A stretch of 44,796 nucleotides of DNA, taken from positions 1-44,796 of the forward strand of contig CAJTKI010000003.1 in NCBI GenBank assembly GCA_910576875.1, given 5' to 3'. The notes below the pieces were generated by a model. The model ran no database searches. It worked only from the letters and a program-made list of their open reading frames with translations, and was not told the origin of the DNA. Of the stretch, positions 1 through 8,004 are shown in pieces. Position 1 is the stretch's first letter. Each line of letters opens with the position of its first letter. Origin of the DNA: an uncultured Christensenella sp. Its GTDB lineage: Bacteria > Bacillota > Clostridia > Christensenellales > UBA3700. The translations under genes and the position numbers were made by a program.

Positions 1-185
1 ACTTTACCGCCTCTCTTGATGTAACGCGTCATTGCGATACGAGCGGCTTCGATCTGATTGGACGTAACCCAGCTCGGCTCCATAGCGACCAATCCGAATT
101 CGCCGTACGCGATCTGATTGCCTTTGTTCGCCTTGCCGGTCAGTCTGCCGCGATGTACGCGACGTCTCTTAACTCTTTTGGGCAT
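1..185 (-). CDS. rplP: 50S ribosomal protein L16 (N-terminal part; cut by window edge)
   Basis: Large-subunit protein L16, which helps form the A-site tRNA binding region. Only the first 61 codons lie in the window. The visible part reads as a typical L16 N-terminus: MPKRVKRRRVHRGR, then a Gly-rich stretch containing the GEFGL and EPSWVTSNQIEAAR motifs. It follows rpsC by 5 bases, so it is the ninth gene of this S10 operon and the cluster continues beyond the left edge. Nothing unusual is seen. Confidence 0.93.
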   Translation of the reverse strand, partial: MPKRVKRRRVHRGRLTGKANKGNQIAYGEFGLVAMEPSWVTSNQIEAARIAMTRYIKRGGK

Positions 186-190
186 TAACA

Positions 191-871
191 TTACGCATTC
201 CCTCCTTCTTTGGCGTCGTTAGATCTGCCGCCGAGCACTTCGCCTTTGTAAATCCAAACTTTTACGCCGATCGCGCCGAACGTCGTGTGCGCGGTGGCTA
301 CGCCGTAATCGATGTCCGCACGCAGCGTCTGCAACGGAATCGAACCCTCGTGATAGCTCTCCGAACGCGCGATTTCCGCGCCGTCCAAACGTCCCGCGAC
401 CTTGGTCTTAACGCCCTTCGCGCCGCCCTTCATCGCACGGGAAATGCATTGTTTCATCGCGCGGCGGAACGCAACGCGCTTTTCCAACTGCGCCGCGATG
501 TTTTCCGCAACGAGCTGCGCGTCCACGTCCGGACGTTTGACTTCCAGTACGTTGATGTTGACGCTCTTCTTGGGAGCGAGCTTCATGACTTCTTTCTTGA
601 TGTCTTCCACGCCCGCGCCGGCTTTGCCGATGATGACGCCCGGTTTGGAAGTGTAGATATTGACGATTACGATATCGTTGGCGGACGACAAAATCCGGTT
701 GATCGTAATCTTGGAGATACCGCACTGATAATACTTTTTCTTCAAGTACTCTCTGATCTTGTGGTCTTCGATCAGGTTGTCGGAAAAGTTCTTTTTATCC
801 GCGAACCACTGTGCGTTCCAATCTTTGATGACGCCCACTCTCAAGCCGTGGGGGCTGACTTTCTGACCCAT
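191..871 (-). CDS. rpsC: 30S ribosomal protein S3
   Basis: Small-subunit protein S3, part of the mRNA entry tunnel. The 226-residue product has the usual bacterial length. The start MGQKVSPHGLRVGVIKDWNAQW is standard. A KH RNA-binding domain (about residues 38-107) carries the GKAGAGVEDIKKEV loop, and the C-terminal domain holds the conserved GRLDGAEIARSE segment. It sits 12 bases after rplV and 5 bases before rplP with a GGAGG-type ribosome site, consistent with co-transcription in the S10 operon. Confidence 0.97.
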   Translation of the reverse strand: MGQKVSPHGLRVGVIKDWNAQWFADKKNFSDNLIEDHKIREYLKKKYYQCGISKITINRILSSANDIVIVNIYTSKPGVIIGKAGAGVEDIKKEVMKLAPKKSVNINVLEVKRPDVDAQLVAENIAAQLEKRVAFRRAMKQCISRAMKGGAKGVKTKVAGRLDGAEIARSESYHEGSIPLQTLRADIDYGVATAHTTFGAIGVKVWIYKGEVLGGRSNDAKEGGNA

Positions 872-883
872 GGTAGTACCTCC

Positions 884-1270
884 TTACTTTGCCTCGTCCA
901 TGATGACGGTGATGTGGCTGGTGCGCTTGTTGATTCTGCCCGCGCTGCCCTTTGCTTTGGGCATAATGCGTTTGAGAATCGGACCCGCGTTCGCAAAGCA
1001 CTCCGCGACGTAGAGATCGCTCTTGTTCATATTGAGATTGTTCTCTGCGTTGGCGGCGGCGGATTCCAAAACTTTGAGCACCGGCTCGCTTGCGGCTTTG
1101 GGCGTGTTTTTGAGAATCGCAACCGCTTCGTTATACGTTCTTCCGCGGACGATATCCAATACGATACGCACCTTATCGGGAGAAATTCTGATATATTTTG
1201 CTACGGCGTGCGGACGCTTGTCTGCATTTTCTTTGCGCGCCGCCGCTTTTTCTCTGAGACGTTTCGCCAT
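884..1270 (-). CDS. rplV: 50S ribosomal protein L22
   Basis: Large-subunit protein L22, which lines the peptide exit tunnel and contacts 23S rRNA domains. The 128-residue product has the family landmarks AKYIRISPDKVR near residues 24-35, the LKNTPKAA helix region, and the C-terminal hairpin ending in RTSHITVIM. A short basic N-terminal extension (MAKRLREKAAARKENADKRP) precedes the core, which is somewhat longer than in many relatives. It lies 11 bases after rpsS and 12 before rpsC. Confidence 0.96.
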   Translation of the reverse strand: MAKRLREKAAARKENADKRPHAVAKYIRISPDKVRIVLDIVRGRTYNEAVAILKNTPKAASEPVLKVLESAAANAENNLNMNKSDLYVAECFANAGPILKRIMPKAKGSAGRINKRTSHITVIMDEAK

Positions 1271-1281
1271 AACTTACCTCC

Positions 1282-1560
1282 TTACTTTCTGCCCGTGGTC
1301 TTTTCGCCTGCGTGTCCCTTAAAGGTACGTGTGGGCGCGAATTCGCCGAGTTTGCAACCGACCATGTCTTCCGTAACGTAGACGGGAACATGTTTTCTGC
1401 CGTCGTGTACGGCAATCGTATGTCCAACCATTTCCGGGAAGATCGTGGACGATCTGGACCAGGTCTTGACGACCTTCTTCTCGTTCGCTTCGTTCATCGC
1501 GACGATTCTGCCCAGCAGTCTCGCTTCCACATACGGTCCTTTTTTAACAGATCTGCTCAT
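1282..1560 (-). CDS. rpsS: 30S ribosomal protein S19
   Basis: Small-subunit protein S19, which forms a complex with S13 in the head of the 30S subunit. At 92 residues it has the normal length. It begins MSRSVKKGPYVEARLL and contains the conserved TWSRSSTIFPEMVGHTIAVH and GHKLGEFAPTR-like (GCKLGEFAPTRTF) segments. It is 14 bases downstream of rplB and has a GGAGGAA ribosome site, in the usual S10 operon order. Confidence 0.97.
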   Translation of the reverse strand: MSRSVKKGPYVEARLLGRIVAMNEANEKKVVKTWSRSSTIFPEMVGHTIAVHDGRKHVPVYVTEDMVGCKLGEFAPTRTFKGHAGEKTTGRK

Positions 1561-1574
1561 ACTTGCTGTTCCTC

Positions 1575-2399
1575 CTAGTTAATACGCTTGACAATGAACT
1601 TGTTGCTCTTGTTCTTCTTTCTGGTCTTGTAACCCAACGTCGGTTTACCCCACGGAGTCACAGGAGACGGCATACCGATCGGGGATTTGCCTTCGCCGCC
1701 GCCGTGCGGGTGATCGCAGGGGTTCATGACGACGCCGCGGACGGTGGGTTTGATGCCCATATGACGTTTGCGTCCCGCTTTACCGAGGCTGACGATCTCG
1801 TGATCCAGATTGCCGACTTGTCCGATGGTTGCCTTGCAGCGGATCGGAATGTAACGCATTTCGCCGCTGGGCAGTCTCAAAGTCGCGTATTTGCCTTCTT
1901 TTGCCATCAATTGCGCCGCATTGCCTGCCGAACGCGCGATCTGTCCGCCTTTGCCGGGATGCATCTCGATGTTGTGCACCATCGTACCGACGGGAATATT
2001 CGCGAGCGGGAGCGCATTGCCGGTCTTGATGTCGACGCTGTCGCCGCTCATGACCGTGTCGCCCTTGTTCAGACCGACCGGCGCGAGAATGTATCTCTTC
2101 TCGCCGTCCGCATAATGCAACAAAGCGATGTTTGCGCTGCGGTTGGGATCGTATTCGATCGACGCGACTTTTGCCGGAATGTTGTCCTTGTTGCGCTTAA
2201 AGTCGATGATACGGTATTTGTTTCTGTTGCCGCCGCCGATGTGACGGACGGTGATTCTGCCGTTGGCATTGCGGCCGCCCGACTTATTCTTGGATTCGAG
2301 CAAACTTCTCTCAGGCTTCGTCGTCGTAATTTCGCTGAACGTGGAAACCGTCATGAAACGACGCGCAGGAGATGTCGGTTTATAACGCTTAATAGCCAT
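1575..2399 (-). CDS. rplB: 50S ribosomal protein L2
   Basis: Large-subunit protein L2, a primary 23S rRNA binder needed for subunit association and peptidyl transferase assembly. The 274-residue product is full length. The N-terminus MAIKRYKPTSPARRFMT, the OB-fold region with GGGNRNKYRIIDF, and the C-terminal GVVMNPCDHPHGGGEG loop, which holds the conserved histidine near the catalytic centre, are all visible. It lies 18 bases after rplW. Confidence 0.98.
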   Translation of the reverse strand: MAIKRYKPTSPARRFMTVSTFSEITTTKPERSLLESKNKSGGRNANGRITVRHIGGGNRNKYRIIDFKRNKDNIPAKVASIEYDPNRSANIALLHYADGEKRYILAPVGLNKGDTVMSGDSVDIKTGNALPLANIPVGTMVHNIEMHPGKGGQIARSAGNAAQLMAKEGKYATLRLPSGEMRYIPIRCKATIGQVGNLDHEIVSLGKAGRKRHMGIKPTVRGVVMNPCDHPHGGGEGKSPIGMPSPVTPWGKPTLGYKTRKKNKSNKFIVKRIN

Positions 2400-2417
2400 T
2401 TCTCTTTATCCTCCCGA

Positions 2418-2708
2418 TTACGCCAAGCTGTCGAAAAATTCGATCGGCTTGCTGTCTTCTTTGAGCTGAACGATCGCTTTTTTGTAAGCGGCGGTTCTGC
2501 CTTCGTTTCTGCCCATTCTCTTGATCTTGCCGTCGTAGTTGGCGGTATTGACCTTTTCGACTTTCACGCCGAAGATGTCTTCCACCGCGACTTTGATCTG
2601 CGTCTTGGTCGCGCAGGTCGCTACTTTGAAAGTATATTTCTTGTTGGCGATCCCGTCATAACTCTTCTCGGTCAGCACCGGGCTGATGATCACGTCGTAC
2701 TTATTCAT
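2418..2708 (-). CDS. rplW: 50S ribosomal protein L23
   Basis: Large-subunit protein L23, which sits at the exit of the peptide tunnel and docks trigger factor and SRP. I take MNKYDVIISPVLTEKS as the start, giving 96 residues, the normal family length; the open frame extends 42 codons upstream but overlaps rplD and has no L23 character. The start overlaps the rplD stop by one base (TAATG), so translation is probably coupled. The GVKVEKVNTANYDGK hairpin segment is conserved. Confidence 0.96.
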   Translation of the reverse strand: MNKYDVIISPVLTEKSYDGIANKKYTFKVATCATKTQIKVAVEDIFGVKVEKVNTANYDGKIKRMGRNEGRTAAYKKAIVQLKEDSKPIEFFDSLA

Positions 2709-3328
2709 TACGCATATACCTCCTCGAGTTTCTCGACCGCGGCACGGGTAACGATGCACTTGGCGTTGGCGGCGAGCTCGTATACGTTGACCAGCTCCGC
2801 CTCGATCACCTTGACGGTCGGGATGTTGGCGCATGCTCTGACGACTGCGGCGTCCACGCCGGCGGTGACGATCAGCACCTTTTTGTCGATCGCAAACGCT
2901 TTGAGCATCTGCGCGATGTACTTGGTCTTGACTTCGCTCAGTTCAATCTTGTCGACGACGATCAGATTGCTGTCCGCAACCTTGGCGCTCAACGCGCTGA
3001 TCGTAGCGACGCGCTTCATCTTCTTATTGATCTTCTGGCTGAAATCTCTTTGCTTGGGCGCGAACACGACGCCGCCGCCCGTCCATTGCGGACTGCGAAT
3101 GCTGCCCTGTCTGGCGCGACCCGTGCCCTTTTGTCTCCACGGCTTTTTGCCGCCGCCGCGCACTTCCGAACGGGTCAGAGTGCTCTTGTTGCCCTGTCTT
3201 TTGTTGGCGAGCTGCGCAACGACTACCTGATGAATCAGCGCTTCGTTGTATTCCTGTCCGAAGACGGCAGCGTTCAATTCCATTTCGCCTACTTTCTGAG
3301 CGTTCATATTAAAGATATCGGTTTTCAT
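2708..3328 (-). CDS. rplD: 50S ribosomal protein L4
   Basis: Large-subunit protein L4 (206 residues), an exit-tunnel protein that in some bacteria also represses its own S10 operon. The extended tunnel loop is clear around residues 44-100, with the motif RSEVRGGGKKPWRQKGTGRARQG spanning a well-conserved region. The start MKTDIFNMNAQKVGE follows a GGAGTGACAT ribosome site 11 bases after rplC. Whether L4 regulates this operon cannot be told from the sequence. Confidence 0.97.
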   Translation of the reverse strand: MKTDIFNMNAQKVGEMELNAAVFGQEYNEALIHQVVVAQLANKRQGNKSTLTRSEVRGGGKKPWRQKGTGRARQGSIRSPQWTGGGVVFAPKQRDFSQKINKKMKRVATISALSAKVADSNLIVVDKIELSEVKTKYIAQMLKAFAIDKKVLIVTAGVDAAVVRACANIPTVKVIEAELVNVYELAANAKCIVTRAAVEKLEEVYA

Positions 3329-3339
3329 ATGTCACTCCT

Positions 3340-3966
3340 TTAACCCTTGATTTGCTTGACGACGACCACGCCGCCCTTCGCGCCCGGGATCGCTCCCTTG
3401 ATCAGCAGCAGGTTGCGCGCCGCGTCCACGCGGACGACAGTCAGGTTCTTGACCGTAACGCGCTCGTTACCCCAATGTCCGGACATCTTCTTGTTCTTGA
3501 AGACGCGGGACGGAGTCGAGTTCGCCGACATGGAACCTACGCCTCTGTGGTAACCGGAGCCGTGCGCCATCGGTCCGCAGTGATGATTCCATCTCTTGAC
3601 CGCGCCGGTAAATCCGTGTCCCTTGCTCGTACCGACCACGTCGACCACGTCGCCTTCGGCAAAAACGTCGCACTTGACTTCTTGTCCCGGCTCGTAAGCG
3701 CCGCAATCGTCGAACTTAAATTCTTTGAGAACTCTTCTGGGTTCCACGTTCGCCTTTTTGTAATGGCCTGCCAAGGGCTTACCGACGTTCTTTACTTTGA
3801 TCGCCCCGTATGCGAGCTGTACGGCTTCGTAACCGTCTACGCTCAGGGTCTTCTTTTGTACGACGGGGCAGGGTCCTGCCTCGACGACCGTCACCGGAAT
3901 CACTTTGCCGTCCGGCGTAAAGATTTGGCTCATGCCCAATTTTCTTCCAATGATTGCTTTATTCAT
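3340..3966 (-). CDS. rplC: 50S ribosomal protein L3
   Basis: Large-subunit protein L3, an early assembly protein close to the peptidyl transferase centre. The 208-residue product begins MNKAIIGRKLGMSQIFTPDG and carries the conserved KGHGFTGAVKRWNH and SMSANSTPSRVFKNKKM-type loop (about residues 112-160). It is separated from rpsJ by 55 bases, the largest gap within this operon, with no visible promoter or terminator between them. Confidence 0.97.
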   Translation of the reverse strand: MNKAIIGRKLGMSQIFTPDGKVIPVTVVEAGPCPVVQKKTLSVDGYEAVQLAYGAIKVKNVGKPLAGHYKKANVEPRRVLKEFKFDDCGAYEPGQEVKCDVFAEGDVVDVVGTSKGHGFTGAVKRWNHHCGPMAHGSGYHRGVGSMSANSTPSRVFKNKKMSGHWGNERVTVKNLTVVRVDAARNLLLIKGAIPGAKGGVVVVKQIKG

Positions 3967-4021
3967 AGATAAAGTTCACCTCCATATATTTTGATTGCTC
4001 GCGCAATCGCTTGTGTCCAGA

Positions 4022-4330
4022 TTACAGTTTGATATTGATATCCACGCCCGCCGGCAAATCCAGTTTCATCAACGCGTCCACCGCTTTGGCGGTCGGATTG
4101 TAAATATCGATGATGCGCTTGTGCGTACGCAATTCGAATTGCTCGCGGCTGTCCTTGTACTTGTGCACCGCGCGCAAAATCGTCACGACTTCCTTCTCGG
4201 TCGGAAGCGGAATGGGTCCCGCGACTTTGACGCCGCTGCGCTTGACGGTCTCGACGATTTTGTCCGCCGCCACGTCGATCAGGTTGTGATCGTAAGCTCT
4301 AAGTCTGATTCTGATTTTTTGTCCTGCCAT
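4022..4330 (-). CDS. rpsJ: 30S ribosomal protein S10
   Basis: Small-subunit protein S10, which also acts as NusE in transcription antitermination. The 102-residue product from MAGQKIRIRLRAYDHNLID is exactly family length; the open frame continues upstream but that part is not S10-like, and a GGAGAAGGAGAAACATC ribosome site fixes this ATG. It is the first gene of the operon. The cluster therefore begins with rpsJ, without rpsL, rpsG, fusA or tuf immediately upstream. Confidence 0.97.
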   Translation of the reverse strand: MAGQKIRIRLRAYDHNLIDVAADKIVETVKRSGVKVAGPIPLPTEKEVVTILRAVHKYKDSREQFELRTHKRIIDIYNPTAKAVDALMKLDLPAGVDINIKL

Positions 4331-4514
4331 GATGTTTCTCCTTCTCCTAACTGATTTTTCTTTTACACGCATCCGTGTGTTCCGCACCGCACCTGTTAAA
4401 AAGGACCGCAGAAAAGCCCTTTCGTTAGTCGCCCGATTGTCGGACTCTTGTCGGCATAAGTTCTCCCGCAATGTGGTAACCTTATGCGTCATCCCGTATG
4501 CACGATGCCTGTAT

Positions 4515-4544
4515 ATCTTAAAAGATCCGCCCTGCCGATGTCAA
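4515..4544 (-). promoter_or_regulatory. Promoter of the S10 ribosomal operon
   Basis: On the minus strand there is a perfect -35 TTGACA (4539-4544) and an 18-base spacer to TAAGAT (4515-4520). A second -10 candidate, TATACA (4510-4515), would need a long spacer. Transcription would start near 4508 and give an rpsJ leader of about 178 nt. Confidence 0.65.
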
Positions 4545-4684
4545 CAAAACGTGCAAACATTTTGCAAAAACAAATGTAAAATTTATGTAAAATCTTGTTT
4601 TCGAACGCACAAACCGCGGATCTTGCGGACAAACTCGTCGTTTGGCACATCGCAAACGACGGCGCGCGCCGCCGCGCCCGATAC

Positions 4685-4713
4685 TTCCCAAACGCAAAAA
4701 AACATGCTATACT
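4685..4713 (+). promoter_or_regulatory. Promoter placing transcription start at the ATG of the 2H phosphoesterase
   Basis: TTCCCA (4685-4690) and TATACT (4708-4713) are separated by 17 bases. The predicted start of transcription is at about 4720, the A of the start codon, and there is no Shine-Dalgarno sequence. This suggests a leaderless mRNA. Confidence 0.5.
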
Positions 4714-4719
4714 GTACCC

Positions 4720-5292
4720 ATGTATCTATGGCTTGCAATCGACGTCGACCGACAACTCGCTTCGGCGCGGCGCGCCGCGGAACAACTCTCGCCGTCGATC
4801 GGCGACGGCCATCCGGCGCTGACGCTGCCGCTGCACGTCTCCGTGCGCATGTCGTTCCCGATCCCGAAGCAGGACGCTCCCGATTTGATCCGCCGCATCG
4901 ACGCGTATTTCGGGACGATCTCGCCGTTCCGCATCGCGGCGCGCAAAATCGAAAAATGCGGCGACACGGTTCGCATCCGCATGCGCGGCGGACGCATGCT
5001 CCGCAAGATACATCGGGACTTGCTTGCGCTGACGCAGCGGGAATTCGGCATACCGCCGCATCCGCTGGACGGCGATTTCGTATTCCATACGACGTTGTTT
5101 GTCCATTCGGACGCGCGCGCCGTGGATCGGGCGTACGCCGCCCTGCGACAAATACCGCTGCCGAAATATCTGACGGCGTCCCGACTGCTCGTCGGTTGCT
5201 CCGAGACGGGTCGCGCGGACGATTACCGCGTCCTGCGCGCAACGGAGCTTTCGACCGCGGTTATGCGATCCGATCCGTTCGAGCAACAATGA
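4720..5292 (+). CDS. 2'-5' RNA ligase / 2H phosphoesterase family protein
   Basis: A 190-residue protein with the two H-x-(S/T) motifs that define the 2H phosphoesterase fold: H39-V-S41 and H123-T-T125, the latter followed by LFV as in the LigT/ThpR family. Relatives hydrolyse 2',3'-cyclic phosphates or, in vitro, join tRNA halves; the physiological substrate here is unknown. I start at MYLWLAIDVD because this is where the family fold begins and because the upstream 26 codons are basic and unlike the family. It stands alone between divergent S10 genes and a convergent DUF1858 gene. Confidence 0.82.
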   Translation: MYLWLAIDVDRQLASARRAAEQLSPSIGDGHPALTLPLHVSVRMSFPIPKQDAPDLIRRIDAYFGTISPFRIAARKIEKCGDTVRIRMRGGRMLRKIHRDLLALTQREFGIPPHPLDGDFVFHTTLFVHSDARAVDRAYAALRQIPLPKYLTASRLLVGCSETGRADDYRVLRATELSTAVMRSDPFEQQ

Positions 5293-5294
5293 CA

Positions 5295-5326
5295 AAACTC
5301 CGACGCCTGCGTAAGCGTCGGAGTTT
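5295..5326. terminator. Bidirectional terminator between 2H phosphoesterase and DUF1858 gene
   Basis: A perfect 12-bp inverted repeat (AAACTCCGACGC at 5295-5306, GCGTCGGAGTTT at 5315-5326) with an 8-base loop. A and T runs at its ends let it work on both strands, three bases after one stop codon and 21 before the other. Confidence 0.85.
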
Positions 5327-5347
5327 CGTCGATCGTCCGAAGACGGT

Positions 5348-5548
5348 TTATTTCGCCGCTGCTTCGTTGAGCTTCGCGACCAATTCGTCTACGTCCACAT
5401 TGTGCACTGCCGCGGCCTGCTCGATCGTCTCGCCGCTCGCCATCGCGCAGCCCAGACAATGCATGCCGATGCCGAAAAGCACCTGCGCAATCTCTTCGAC
5501 GTTGCCTTGTTGCAACATATCGGAAATCAACATATCCTTCGTGATCAT
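5348..5548 (-). CDS. DUF1858 domain-containing protein
   Basis: A 66-residue protein that matches the DUF1858 fold as I know it: MITKDMLISDMLQQ, then a helix leading to GIGMHCLGCAMASGETIEQAA and a C-terminal VDVDELVAKLN helix. The CLGC pair could bind metal or a redox partner; relatives are often annotated as hydrid-cluster-protein-associated or disulfide-related, but no reaction is established. The ribosome site AAAGGAG lies 10 bases before ATG. It is monocistronic, ending at the bidirectional terminator. Confidence 0.8.
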   Translation of the reverse strand: MITKDMLISDMLQQGNVEEIAQVLFGIGMHCLGCAMASGETIEQAAAVHNVDVDELVAKLNEAAAK

Positions 5549-5621
5549 AATCGTATTTCTCCTTTCTGCCGTAGCAGGTTGTTATTGATAGTATTTGTTC
5601 GGTTCGTTCCGAATATCCGCG

Positions 5622-6734
5622 TCACAACACATACGTCATCAGCAACCAGACCGCCAAAGCGATCAATCCGCTGCCGACGAGCACGGTGATCAGGACTTTC
5701 CACGGCGACACTGGATACTTGCCGACGACGCGCCGGTTGCGACCGTTGACGATACAGCCGTACCTTTTCTTGTAATAGGTATAGCGGATGCTCCAAATCG
5801 GCGCGAGCACGTACTTGTACGTCGTGTCGGCATGCGAAACGCGCATCTTGACATAATCGACGACGTCCGCGTTATACCGCGCGATGATCTGTGCGCGCAA
5901 CCGATCGCGCACGATTTCGTCCGCTTTTTCCCAACTCTCGTCCAGCCCGCTGCTGTAACGTTCGCTGTCGAAGCCGGCGACGAACTGGCTGTGATACTGC
6001 ACGCTGTTGCCGCTGTCGAATCCGCCGATCTTTTCCATCTGCGACTGCGTGATCATGCGGCTCGCCTCGATCTGCACGTCGTCGAAAAACGAACTGATGA
6101 ATCCGTCCCGAACGTACCACCGCGTACGCGTCTCGGTACGACGGTTTTTGCCGCTGCCGACCGTGACAGTGTAATGCTGTCCGTAACGGATCGTATAGTC
6201 CGCGCCGGCTTGCGTATCAAACGTAAACAACGGGATGTAAATGCCGTGCGCATCGTCGCGTTTGGCGAGTTTGCTCAATCGGAACGGCGCGAACAACTTG
6301 CCCTTGATCCACTTGCGATACGCCGTATACGCCCCTTCCTCGTCCACCGCGAACGGCAATATCCCGTTGGGTTTCAAGCCTTCGGTTTGGTCGAGTTCGA
6401 CGACGTGCGGCGCGCCGCAAAACGGACATTTGGTCGCCGTGCTGAACGCCGCCAACTGCGTCACCGCGCCGCAATCGCCGCAACGGATGGTCTTGACGTC
6501 GCCCCACGGCTCGTATTCCGGCTCGCTGCCTTCGTTGTACGTCAGTTCCATCGCGCGCGGGCAGTCATGAATCGGATACAGGTTGCCGCAATGCGCGCAT
6601 TTGAGCTTACGCGTTGCCGGATCGTATCGCAAAAAGTTGCCGCACGAGTCGCACTTATACGTGCGCGTCGCGAGTTCTTCGCGTTCGTTACCGCCGCCTT
6701 GCACATCCGTCTGTGCGCGTTCTTCCCCGATCAT
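5622..6734 (-). CDS. Zinc-ribbon, single-pass membrane protein (YdjG-like)
   Basis: A 370-residue protein with paired zinc ribbons near the N-terminus: CDSC (about residues 28-31) with CAHC (46-49), and CGDC with CPFC (about 85-111). A middle soluble domain follows, and one membrane helix ends the protein (about 348-369, VLITVLVGSGLIALAVWLL). The layout resembles Bacillus YdjG, whose gene lies beside an SPFH gene; that is family knowledge, and the role is unclear. It is 12 bases downstream of the SPFH gene with only a weak ribosome site, suggesting coupled translation and a shared membrane complex. Confidence 0.72.
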   Translation of the reverse strand: MIGEERAQTDVQGGGNEREELATRTYKCDSCGNFLRYDPATRKLKCAHCGNLYPIHDCPRAMELTYNEGSEPEYEPWGDVKTIRCGDCGAVTQLAAFSTATKCPFCGAPHVVELDQTEGLKPNGILPFAVDEEGAYTAYRKWIKGKLFAPFRLSKLAKRDDAHGIYIPLFTFDTQAGADYTIRYGQHYTVTVGSGKNRRTETRTRWYVRDGFISSFFDDVQIEASRMITQSQMEKIGGFDSGNSVQYHSQFVAGFDSERYSSGLDESWEKADEIVRDRLRAQIIARYNADVVDYVKMRVSHADTTYKYVLAPIWSIRYTYYKKRYGCIVNGRNRRVVGKYPVSPWKVLITVLVGSGLIALAVWLLMTYVL

Positions 6735-6746
6735 AGCGCGCTTAAC

Positions 6747-7868
6747 TTACAACGACTGTCCGCATTCCGGACAGAACTTCGCGCCCGCGGCGCATTTGTG
6801 CCCGCACTTGGAGCAGACGCGATCCGCCAGATTCTGACCGCAATTGGGGCAGAACTTCGCATTGGCTTTGACGCCCGTGCCGCACTTGGGACAAACTTTG
6901 CCCTCCGCCTGCATGGACTTGCCGCAATCGGGACAGAACTTCGCGCCCTGCTTGACCTGCGCGCCGCAATGCGGACAAACGGCGCTCGCCGTCGGCTCCT
7001 GCATCGCGTCGTTCATATTGGAAGCAAACATTCTGCCGATCCCGACGCCCGCGCCCAAACCGACGCCCATGTTCGCCATACCGCCCGGATTCTTGGCGGC
7101 GTCGCGCATCGCGCCCACGCTCTCCATCTGCGCATAGCTGTGCATGCTGCCGTCCAAGACGCCGATCTGCGTACGTTTGTCCATCATCTTCTCGACTTCG
7201 GGCGGCAAAGACAAATTCTCGACGACGAGCTCTTTGAGCTCGATGCCGATCTTCTCGAAGCTTTCGGCAGCCTTGCGGCTCGCCAGTTGCGAAATCTCGC
7301 TGTAATTCATCGCCAGATCGAGCGCGGGAACTTGCAGTTCCGCAATCGACTCGGACAGTACCGAGACGAGAATCTTGCGGAAATATTCGTCCACGTTGCG
7401 CACGCTCAGCGTTTGGAGCGCCCCGAACAGCTCGTTCATCGCCGCCGTCGGCGTACCCACTGCGAACGAATACGTCCCGAATCCGCGCACGCGCACCATG
7501 CCGAATTCCTTGTCCCGCATCATGATCGGGTTGGACGTGCCCCATTTGTTGTTGATAAACTGCCGCGTCGAAATAAAATACACGTCGCCCGTATACGGAC
7601 TTTCCCATGCGAATTTCCAGTTATACAGCGCCGTCAACAACGGAATGTTGCGGATATCGCTCAATTCATACGTGCCCGGTCCGAATACGTCCGCCAGTTT
7701 GCCTTCCTGAATGAACAGCGCTTTTTGTCCTTCGCGTACAACGAGCTGCGACTTGCGCATGATCTCTTCTTTGCGATCCAACGGATATTGCCATACGATC
7801 GTCTGCGGATCCGCGTTCTCCCATTGAATGACCTTGCGGAATTGACGTTTCAAAAACTCAAATGCCAT
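6747..7868 (-). CDS. SPFH-domain protein with C-terminal zinc ribbons (YdjI-like)
   Basis: A 373-residue protein. An SPFH/band-7-type domain occupies about residues 25-255 (VREGQKALFIQEGKLADVFGPGTY at its start), then a Gly/Met-rich hinge (GGMANMGVGLGAGVGIG), then three double-CxxC ribbons (CPHCG..CPDCG, CPKCG..CPNCG, CSKCG..CPECG) to the end. Such proteins are annotated as 'virion core protein-like' or YdjI and are membrane-associated scaffolds by analogy. The start MAFEFLKRQ follows an AGGAGGAAGAG ribosome site. No pspA-like gene is beside it, unlike in Bacillus. Confidence 0.78.
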   Translation of the reverse strand: MAFEFLKRQFRKVIQWENADPQTIVWQYPLDRKEEIMRKSQLVVREGQKALFIQEGKLADVFGPGTYELSDIRNIPLLTALYNWKFAWESPYTGDVYFISTRQFINNKWGTSNPIMMRDKEFGMVRVRGFGTYSFAVGTPTAAMNELFGALQTLSVRNVDEYFRKILVSVLSESIAELQVPALDLAMNYSEISQLASRKAAESFEKIGIELKELVVENLSLPPEVEKMMDKRTQIGVLDGSMHSYAQMESVGAMRDAAKNPGGMANMGVGLGAGVGIGRMFASNMNDAMQEPTASAVCPHCGAQVKQGAKFCPDCGKSMQAEGKVCPKCGTGVKANAKFCPNCGQNLADRVCSKCGHKCAAGAKFCPECGQSL

Positions 7869-7917
7869 ATCTCTTCCTCCTGTCCGCATGCACGCGCGCA
7901 TACGGCTGTACGTATTT

Positions 7918-7946
7918 ATTTTATGATATTTGACGGCGGATGTCAA
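7918..7946 (-). promoter_or_regulatory. Promoter of the SPFH / zinc-ribbon operon
   Basis: Minus-strand TTGACA (7941-7946), 17-base spacer, TAAAAT (7918-7923). This is a near-consensus housekeeping promoter and gives a leader of about 43 nt before 7868. Confidence 0.8.
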
Positions 7947-8004
7947 CTGCCTTTTTATACTCGCGCGCGGTCATAAGCGCGCGCCCGCATTCATACCGTA
8001 GAAT

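Larger units (their letters stand above)
4331..4719. other. 389-base intergenic region: S10 leader and divergent promoters
   Basis: This region holds the rpsJ leader and its promoter, an A/T-rich stretch (4550-4600), and the promoter of the plus-strand 2H phosphoesterase. On the leader strand, AAAGGG near 4425 can pair with TCCTTT near 4403, ahead of a short T run, a weak terminator-like fold. I see no gene or recognised ribosomal-protein leader motif. Confidence 0.5.

Noticed and set aside
287..1381. Long plus-strand open frames across the ribosomal operon
   Set aside because: They are antisense shadows of rpsC, rplV and rpsS, which have clear family identity; the high G/C content keeps the opposite strand open.
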